Below, in pieces: positions 13,968 to 18,588 of a stretch of 18,588 nt of DNA. How positions within the stretch are numbered: position 1 is the stretch's first letter; every line of letters starts with the position of its first letter. The stretch comes from an uncultured Alphaproteobacteria bacterium. Its GTDB lineage: Bacteria > Pseudomonadota > Alphaproteobacteria > RF32 > CAG-239. The position numbers and the translations under genes were made by a program. The stretch covers positions 1-18,588 of the forward strand of contig CAJTJB010000013.1 in NCBI GenBank assembly GCA_910576955.1. The letters are read 5' to 3'. The notes beneath the pieces were generated by a model. The model was not told the DNA's origin. It searched no databases and saw nothing but the letters and a program-made list of their open reading frames with translations.

Positions 13968-14270
13968 TCATTCGTCGCTGCTATCGTCCGTAAACAGGTC
14001 AATCAGCCCGCGCTTATACATCCACAGGTTGATAGCACCCAAAATAATGCTGATAGAGCCAAACACATACAGCACATAATACCAGTTCAGCTCACCCACG
14101 CGCATCAGCGTATCGCCGGCATAAATTTTGATAAAGAAAATCGCGACTGCGGTAATGATAAACGCCAAAATATATGCAATCGTCCAAATCCTTTTCTGCG
14201 TCCGCTTGGGCAGCATAAATGCGGTCAAAAAATAAACAAAAATCAACGCGATGAACAAATATGTTTCCAT
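13968..14270 (-). CDS. Small three-helix membrane protein
   Basis: 100 aa. Hydrophobic helices at about 3-20, 27-47 and 62-84; Lys/Arg in the first loop (LPKRTQKR) and after the third helix (MYKRG), and an acidic C-terminus DLFTDDSSDE. This predicts N-terminus out, C-terminus in. A full AGGAGG Shine-Dalgarno 5 nt before the ATG makes this one of the best-supported starts in the window. I do not recognise the family. The plus-strand repeats run right up to its stop codon and no terminator of its own is visible. Confidence 0.8.
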   Translation of the reverse strand: METYLFIALIFVYFLTAFMLPKRTQKRIWTIAYILAFIITAVAIFFIKIYAGDTLMRVGELNWYYVLYVFGSISIILGAINLWMYKRGLIDLFTDDSSDE

Positions 14271-14385
14271 AAAAACCTCCTAAAATATTTTTTAGAAGAT
14301 ATAACCCTCCCTCTCCCCATTTAAACCCCCGAAAAGGAAAAAAACACCCCTGCCCCACTCTCTAAATCTCTCCTCACTTTTTTAT

Positions 14386-14577
14386 CCCAACAAGTTGGGC
14401 GTCATCCCTCGAATCGTTGCAGGTGGCGCTGCCACTCAAGGGATCTCAACCAACAAGAGCATCCATAACCTCCCCATCCCCTATCCCCTTCCTCCGCGGG
14501 AAGGGGAAACCCTTGCGGCACACACCTCCTCCCCCAGCGCGGAGAATGTAAGGGAGAGGGGGACAACAAACACACCT
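14386..14577. repeat. Intergenic block of hairpin modules before the glyQS terminator
   Basis: CCCAACAAGTTGGG (14386-14399), ATCCCT...AAGGGAT hairpin (14404-14444), CCCCTTCC/GGAAGGGG (14485-14506), then a degenerate CCTCCCCC-AGCG-CGGAGAA unit with tail (about 14527-14575). The order is the same as in the blocks at 4752 and 9484. No gene. Confidence 0.85.
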
Positions 14578-14584
14578 CCTCCCC

Positions 14585-14611
14585 AAAAAAATAAAGGGCG
14601 CTCACAGCGCC
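14585..14611 (-). terminator. glyQS terminator
   Basis: On the minus strand GGGCGCT-GTG-AGCGCCC is followed by TTTATTTTTT. It lies about 140 nt past the glyQS stop, beyond the long inverted repeat. Confidence 0.85.
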
Positions 14612-14618
14612 CCCCGCA

Positions 14619-14749
14619 ATAAAGGCGGAAAATTTAAGATGAATGGAAGTCAATGTCCGGTGGTAAAAATCCTAATGTACATAAAAGTACATGGATTTTT
14701 GCCAATCCGGCTTCCATTGACAATCAGGCACTCAAATTTTCCCCTTTAT
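14619..14749. repeat. 131-nt imperfect inverted repeat at the glyQS 3' end
   Basis: Arms 14619-14680 and 14687-14749, loop ATAAAA. Paired blocks from inside out: ATGTAC/GTACAT; TGGTAAAAATCC/GGATTTTTGCCA (one G-T); CCGG/CCGG; AATGGAAG/CTTCCATT; GGAAAATTT/AAATTTTCC; ATAAAGG/CCTTTAT. The outer right arm covers the glyQS stop codon (14746-14748). It lies between the stop and the terminator, so it would be a long hairpin in the 3' UTR; it may be a MITE-like insertion that now supplies the stop. Confidence 0.8.
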
Positions 14750-16113
14750 CTTGCAAAATAGTCGCGAAGATATTGCGCCAGCTCACTCGTCGGCACACGC
14801 ACCTGTTCCATCGTGTCGCGGTCGCGCAGGGTCACGCTCTCGGGGCTCTGCTCCAGCGTTTCAAAGTCAACCGTCAAACACAGCGGCGTACCAATCTCAT
14901 CGTGGCGGCGGTAAGCCTTACCGATGTTGCCGGTGTTTTCAAGCGCCACACGCCCGATGCCGAGTTTCATCAAATTCTTTTTCAACTCATGGCATTTTGC
15001 CATAATCTCGGGGCTGTTTTTCTTTAAGGGCACAATCGCCACTTTCATCGGTGCTAAATGCTTTTTGAGTTTAAGCACAATACGCGAATTACCGTTGCCG
15101 AGGTCTTCCTCGGTGTAAGCCTCGGTCAAAATCGCCAAAACCGCACGGTCAACACCCATCGACGGCTCAATCACAAACGGAATAATCCATTTATTGTTTT
15201 CTTCATCGCGCACACAAAGTTTGGTTGTCGATTCCGGATTTTCATGGCAATGCGCCTCAAGGTTAAATTCCTCTTGCCCTTTGGTGTGGTTGCCGAGGTC
15301 ATAGTCGCGGCGGTTGGCAATACCCTCAAGCTCTTCCACGCCGTGCGGAAAAGCATATTCAATATCCGAACAAGCTTTGGCATAATGCGCGAGCTCGTCT
15401 GGCTTTTGGTCATAAACGCGAAATCTGTCACGCGGAAGCCCCTGTTCCACCCACCAGTTAATGCGGTTTTGCTTCCATTCCTCGTGCCATTTTTCGTCTT
15501 CGCCGGGCTTTACAAAAAACTCGAGTTCCGCCTGCTCAAACTCACGCACGCGGAAAATAAAGTTCTTCGGCGTGATTTCATTGCGGAAAGATTTGCCGAT
15601 TTGCGCAATACCAAACGGCAATTTGCGCGAGGTTGAGTCAACCACGTTTTTAAATTGCGTAAAAATCGCCTGCGCGGTTTCCGGACGCAAATAAGCAATG
15701 TTGTTTTCGTCCACCACCGGACCGACAGTCGTTTTAAACATCAGGTTAAACGGGCGCGGCTCGGTCAGCTCCGTAGAGCCGCAGTTCGGGCATTTGCCGT
15801 CGGTTAAATGGTCGGCACGAAAACGCCCTTTACACTTTTTGCAATCCACCATCGGGTCGGAAAATGTGTCTTCGTGCCCCGAATAATGCAAAACTTTGCG
15901 ATTCGTTAAAATAGCAGCGTCCAGCCCCTCCACATCATCGCGTTCATAAACCATCGCGCGCCACCATGCGGCTTTGATGTTGTTTTTAAGCTCCACACCG
16001 AGCGGACCATAGTCATAAAGCCCCTGCAATCCGCCGTAAATATCTGAATTTTGGAAAATAAACCCTCTTCTTTTGCAAAGTGAAACCAACTGTTCCATCT
16101 GTGTCGCTGCCAT
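14746..16113 (-). CDS. glyQS: Glycyl-tRNA synthetase, single-chain type
   Basis: Charges tRNA-Gly with glycine; cytosolic class II homodimer. 455 aa, the expected size for the one-chain family (Thermus, Gram-positive and eukaryotic-like), not the GlyQ alpha subunit (about 300 aa) or GlyS beta. Seen: N-terminal LVSLCKRRGFIFQNSDIYGG; zinc-type CKKC (Cys91, 94) and CPNC (Cys108, 111); YLRPETAQAIF; motif 2 SFRNEITPKNFIFRVREFEQ (175-194); motif 3 PSMGVDRAVLAIL; and an anticodon-binding domain at about 356-455 with IGKAYRRHDEIGTPLCLTVD. Start: GAGGT 7 nt upstream. Divergent from the ankyrin gene with an 86-bp gap. Most alphaproteobacteria use the tetrameric enzyme, so horizontal gain is possible if the host is one. 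Confidence 0.96.
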   Translation of the reverse strand: MAATQMEQLVSLCKRRGFIFQNSDIYGGLQGLYDYGPLGVELKNNIKAAWWRAMVYERDDVEGLDAAILTNRKVLHYSGHEDTFSDPMVDCKKCKGRFRADHLTDGKCPNCGSTELTEPRPFNLMFKTTVGPVVDENNIAYLRPETAQAIFTQFKNVVDSTSRKLPFGIAQIGKSFRNEITPKNFIFRVREFEQAELEFFVKPGEDEKWHEEWKQNRINWWVEQGLPRDRFRVYDQKPDELAHYAKACSDIEYAFPHGVEELEGIANRRDYDLGNHTKGQEEFNLEAHCHENPESTTKLCVRDEENNKWIIPFVIEPSMGVDRAVLAILTEAYTEEDLGNGNSRIVLKLKKHLAPMKVAIVPLKKNSPEIMAKCHELKKNLMKLGIGRVALENTGNIGKAYRRHDEIGTPLCLTVDFETLEQSPESVTLRDRDTMEQVRVPTSELAQYLRDYFAR

Positions 16114-16199
16114 TTTTTTACCTCAATAAACTAAAAGTTAATCAAAAACTAACCATTTTCTTATAACATAATCCCCTGAAATGCAAGGAGATATTTAAA

Positions 16200-17288
16200 G
16201 TGATAATGAAAAAAATCGGTTTTATCCTCAAAAAAATCATAACAGCGGTAAAACTCCTGCTGATAATCATTCCCGCCCTTTTGATAATAGATAAAATCAA
16301 CGGCGGCAAATACCTCTACCCACATATTGCCAAAATCATCAAGCCGGTTCAGTCCCCTGCCGCCTCCGAACCGCTGGAAACCTCATTGGATAAAGACCTT
16401 TCCCCATCGCTTGAGGCAACCGAAGCCCCCGCCGTAAACACCGCCACCGGTAGCGATATATACGTCGGTTCATTGCCAAACCCGAACATCGCACAACCCG
16501 CAGGCAGATTTTATACCGCCGAATTTTGGAAAAACGCAACTGTAGATGATGTTATTACCGAACTGCAAAACGGCGCAGATGTCAACGCCCGCAACCAAAA
16601 CGGACAAACCGTCCTGATGTATGCCGCCGGCATTGTCACCAATCCGCAAATCATAGAAACGCTTTATATGTACGGAGCAAGCATCTCCTCCCGCGATAGT
16701 GCCGGACGCACGGCACTGATGTTTGCCGCCGCCCTAAACCCTAATCCCGATATCATCCACAAACTGATAAGCTATGGCGCAAACATTCACGACAAAAACC
16801 CAAAGGGCTGGACACCGCTGCACTATGCCGCAACCCGTTCTTCGGGAATTCCCGTTCTTAATGCCCTCTTGCAACACAGCGCAGACATCAATACCCCGAT
16901 TATCCCCGAAGATAAACCATGGCAACACGCAAGCCTTGATAATCAATTCCTCGAAATATCAAAAATCGGGCTGAAAAGTGCCGAACGTTTTATCACTAAT
17001 CTTTATTTGTCGCTCGGCTCGGAAACAGAGGTCAGCTATAGCGAATTATTAAACAAACAACTGGATGAAATGGCGGCGGAAATACATTCTCCGGAAGCAG
17101 GACTTACCCCGTTGATGGTTGCCGCGCAAAACAGTACGCCAAACGTTGTTTCTTATTTAATGAGCCAAGGCGCAAACCTCCGCCAACGGGATAACAAAGG
17201 CAAAACCGCCGTTGACTATGCCAAAGAAAATCCGCGCCTTTATAAAACTGACGTGTATTGGCAAATGAATGATAAACTTTATAATTGA
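16200..17288 (+). CDS. Membrane-anchored ankyrin-repeat protein
   Basis: 362 aa starting with GTG: AAGGAG (16185-16190) is 9 nt before the GTG but 15 nt before the next ATG (16206), so GTG is preferred. A basic N-terminus is followed by one hydrophobic helix (about 12-31), probably a signal anchor, then a Pro/Glu/Ala-rich linker (about 45-100). Ankyrin repeats follow: about 113-133 (partial), 134-166, 169-201, 202-232, then 300-332 and a partial one to about 348, with NGQTVLMYAA, AGRTALMFAA, KGWTPLHYAA, AGLTPLMVAA and KGKTAVDYA. Between repeats 4 and 5 there is a 65-residue helical insert without ankyrin pattern. A protein-binding role, probably in the periplasm, is inferred. The HAD gene follows after 64 nt and may be cotranscribed. 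Confidence 0.9.
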   Translation: MIMKKIGFILKKIITAVKLLLIIIPALLIIDKINGGKYLYPHIAKIIKPVQSPAASEPLETSLDKDLSPSLEATEAPAVNTATGSDIYVGSLPNPNIAQPAGRFYTAEFWKNATVDDVITELQNGADVNARNQNGQTVLMYAAGIVTNPQIIETLYMYGASISSRDSAGRTALMFAAALNPNPDIIHKLISYGANIHDKNPKGWTPLHYAATRSSGIPVLNALLQHSADINTPIIPEDKPWQHASLDNQFLEISKIGLKSAERFITNLYLSLGSETEVSYSELLNKQLDEMAAEIHSPEAGLTPLMVAAQNSTPNVVSYLMSQGANLRQRDNKGKTAVDYAKENPRLYKTDVYWQMNDKLYN

Positions 17289-17352
17289 ATTAACCAAAAA
17301 CTAAACTTTTAGAGATTATATACAAAATGGAATATTATACGAAGAGGAAAAG

Positions 17353-18204
17353 ATGAAAAACACCGTTGTTGCGCTTGTTTATGACTTTGATGAAACCCTG
17401 TCTACAACCTATATGCAGGATTATGTGTTAATTCCCGAGCTCGGGATGACGCCGAAAACCTTTTGGAAAAAAGCGAACCAATGGTCGATCGATAACTGTG
17501 CCGACCAAATCACCGGCAGTATGTATTATTTTATGAAAACCGCGCGTGAAAAAGGCATTAAGCTGACGCGTGAAAACTTCAGCTATTGCGGCACACTCGT
17601 CAAATATTACAAAGGCGTGGAAGAGTGGTTTGAGCGCATAAACGCCTATGGCAAAGAACACGGCTTAAAAATCGAACATTACGTCATCTCTTCGGGCTAT
17701 GAAGAAATTTTAGCCGGCACCTCGATTGCCAAATATTTAACCGGCGCATATGGCTGCGCGTTTGCATTCGGGGAAGACGGCACGCCGGTCTGGCCCGCCC
17801 GCGTAGTCAACTACTCGACCAAAGTTCCGTATTTATCTAAAATAAACAAGGGCTTGGGCAAGCTAGATGATAAACTGGTTAATGAATATATGGAAGACGG
17901 CAAGCGCCGCATTCCGTTCCCGCGGATTATCTATTTCGGCGACGGAATGACCGACATTCCCTCAATGAAACTGGTCAAATCCCGCGGCGGCAATGCGATT
18001 GCGGTTTATAAGCCGAAAAGCAACCATAAGGAAAAAGCGATAAAGCTTTTAAAAGACAACCGCGTAAACTTCGCGCTGCCGGCAGATTATTCCGAGGGCA
18101 CGGCAATCGACACTGTGGTAAAAACCATCTTAAACAAAATCGCCACCGAACGCGACCTTGACGAGTTAAAGAAAAAAGAAGACCTGAAAAAATCCCAAAA
18201 ATAA
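17353..18204 (+). CDS. HAD-superfamily phosphatase (phosphoserine-phosphatase-like)
   Basis: 283 aa, soluble. HAD motif I is DFDETLS with nucleophile Asp11 and Asp13; motif II VISSG with Ser113 or 114; Lys157 or a nearby lysine could serve as motif III; motif IV is FGDGMTDIPS with Asp197 and Asp201. Between motifs I and II lies a helical cap of about 95 residues, as in subfamily I enzymes of the SerB type. The C-terminus is a Lys/Glu-rich tail (DELKKKEDLKKSQK). It should dephosphorylate a small metabolite with Mg2+, but the substrate cannot be read from the sequence and SerB is only one option. Start: GAGGAAAAG directly upstream of ATG. No clear terminator follows; a G-rich hairpin at 18246 lacks a T run. 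Confidence 0.9.
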   Translation: MKNTVVALVYDFDETLSTTYMQDYVLIPELGMTPKTFWKKANQWSIDNCADQITGSMYYFMKTAREKGIKLTRENFSYCGTLVKYYKGVEEWFERINAYGKEHGLKIEHYVISSGYEEILAGTSIAKYLTGAYGCAFAFGEDGTPVWPARVVNYSTKVPYLSKINKGLGKLDDKLVNEYMEDGKRRIPFPRIIYFGDGMTDIPSMKLVKSRGGNAIAVYKPKSNHKEKAIKLLKDNRVNFALPADYSEGTAIDTVVKTILNKIATERDLDELKKKEDLKKSQK

Positions 18205-18245
18205 GAGTACCTGCCCCCACCACAAACATACTCTCTTTTATCGTC

Positions 18246-18530
18246 CCTCCCCCTTGAGGGGGGAGGATGGGTGGGGGTGACACCAACTCATCCTTATCCC
18301 TCCCCCTCTTTATTTATCCCAACAAGTTGGGCGTCATCCCTCGGCTTGCATCGCCCTTTTTAACGTCATCCCTCTCGGGCTGCCAGCTTTGCAGCCCGAG
18401 TCAAGGGATCTCCCTCTCCAAGCCCCCATCTTGACACCCGCCCCGAAACCTGCTATACTATCCCCAAACAACAAACCATCCTTTTACCTCCTCCCCCCTT
18501 GGCGGGGGAGGTAAGGGAGAGGGGGACAAC
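18246..18530. repeat. Intergenic block of hairpin modules
   Basis: CCTCCCCC/GGGGGAGG hairpin and tail (18246-18282); CCCAACAAGTTGGG (18318-18331); ATCCCT...AAGGGAT hairpin with a perfect 10-bp inner stem CTCGGGCTGC/GCAGCCCGAG (18368-18409); then, past the promoter, a CTCCCCCCTTGGCGGGGGAG hairpin with its GGTAAGGGAGAGGGGGACAAC tail split here as GGTAAGGGAG and AGGGGGACAAC (about 18490-18531). No gene in 18205-18588. Confidence 0.85.
18431..18459 (+). promoter_or_regulatory. Strong sigma-70-like promoter reading out of the window
   Basis: TTGACA (18431-18436), 17-bp spacer, TATACT (18454-18459) with a TG one base upstream (extended -10). This is the closest match to consensus in the window. 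Its gene must start beyond 18588, so the leader would carry the hairpins at 18490-18588 unless the promoter is a relic. Confidence 0.7.
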
Positions 18531-18545
18531 AAATCATCCTTATCT

Positions 18546-18588
18546 CTCCCCTTCCCTTTGGGAGCTCGCAGAGCAAAAAGAACGCGGG
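18546..18588 (+). repeat. Left part of a second composite hairpin repeat, cut by the window edge
   Basis: CTCCCCTTCCCTTTGGGA, then a 25-nt string (18564-18588, GCTCGCAGAGCA...ACGCGGG) identical to 12189-12213. By analogy the element continues right with the 12214-12370 hairpins. Confidence 0.7.

Noticed and set aside
38..14700. Relationship between the inverted repeats at 38-103 and 14619-14749
   Set aside because: They share only TAAAAATCCT and GGATTTTTG in the arms; too short and AT-rich to claim common origin.
16114..16199. Glycine riboswitch or T-box upstream of glyQS
   Set aside because: The gap is only 86 bp, AT-rich, with no fold or conserved box that I can recognise.

Overview
The window reads as a chromosomal segment of an anaerobic, gut-type alphaproteobacterium (inference). 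The signal peptidase has the Y-[ST]-YGYS-x-x-SFPF stretch typical of alphaproteobacterial LepB. Pyruvate is handled by a one-chain pyruvate:ferredoxin oxidoreductase, which points to anaerobic or fermentative life. Against this, the glycyl-tRNA synthetase is the single-chain type, whereas most alphaproteobacteria use a GlyQ/GlyS tetramer. I cannot name a genus. By my count about 73% of the window is coding; much of the rest is dense repeat.

Layout, left to right: terminators and an inverted repeat (1-200); pgi on the minus strand (201-1856); a membrane protein with a histone-H1-like basic tail on the plus strand (2099-2893); a repeat block; a beta-rich repeat protein on the plus strand (3628-4674); a second repeat block; nifJ on the minus strand (5475-9023); a third repeat block; a bitopic membrane protein on the plus strand (9775-10368), converging with a GH24 (T4-type) lysozyme on the minus strand (10374-11645); tRNA-Ser(UGA) on the plus strand (11874-11964); an interrupted copy of the tRNA 3' end and a multi-hairpin repeat (12017-12370); lepB on the plus strand (12476-13225); a 55-residue membrane protein on the plus strand (13307-13474); more repeats; a three-helix membrane protein on the minus strand (13968-14270); more repeats; glyQS on the minus strand (14746-16113); a membrane-anchored ankyrin protein (16200-17288) and a HAD phosphatase (17353-18204), both plus; then repeats and a strong promoter for a gene outside the window.

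The genes do not form one pathway. Pgi (upper glycolysis) and NifJ (pyruvate to acetyl-CoA plus reduced ferredoxin) sit at two ends of central carbon metabolism. LepB, GlyQS and tRNA-Ser are housekeeping. Most genes look monocistronic and several have their own TTGACA-type promoter; only the ankyrin/HAD pair looks like a possible operon.

The most striking content is between the genes. At least six short hairpin modules recur, mixed and matched, in nearly every gap of more than 200 bp, and almost all lie in the same orientation whichever way the flanking genes point. Several modules keep an outer frame while the inner stem differs from copy to copy yet stays self-complementary (compensatory changes). 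This suggests that the hairpin structure itself is maintained or is how the elements spread. No transposase is encoded in the window.
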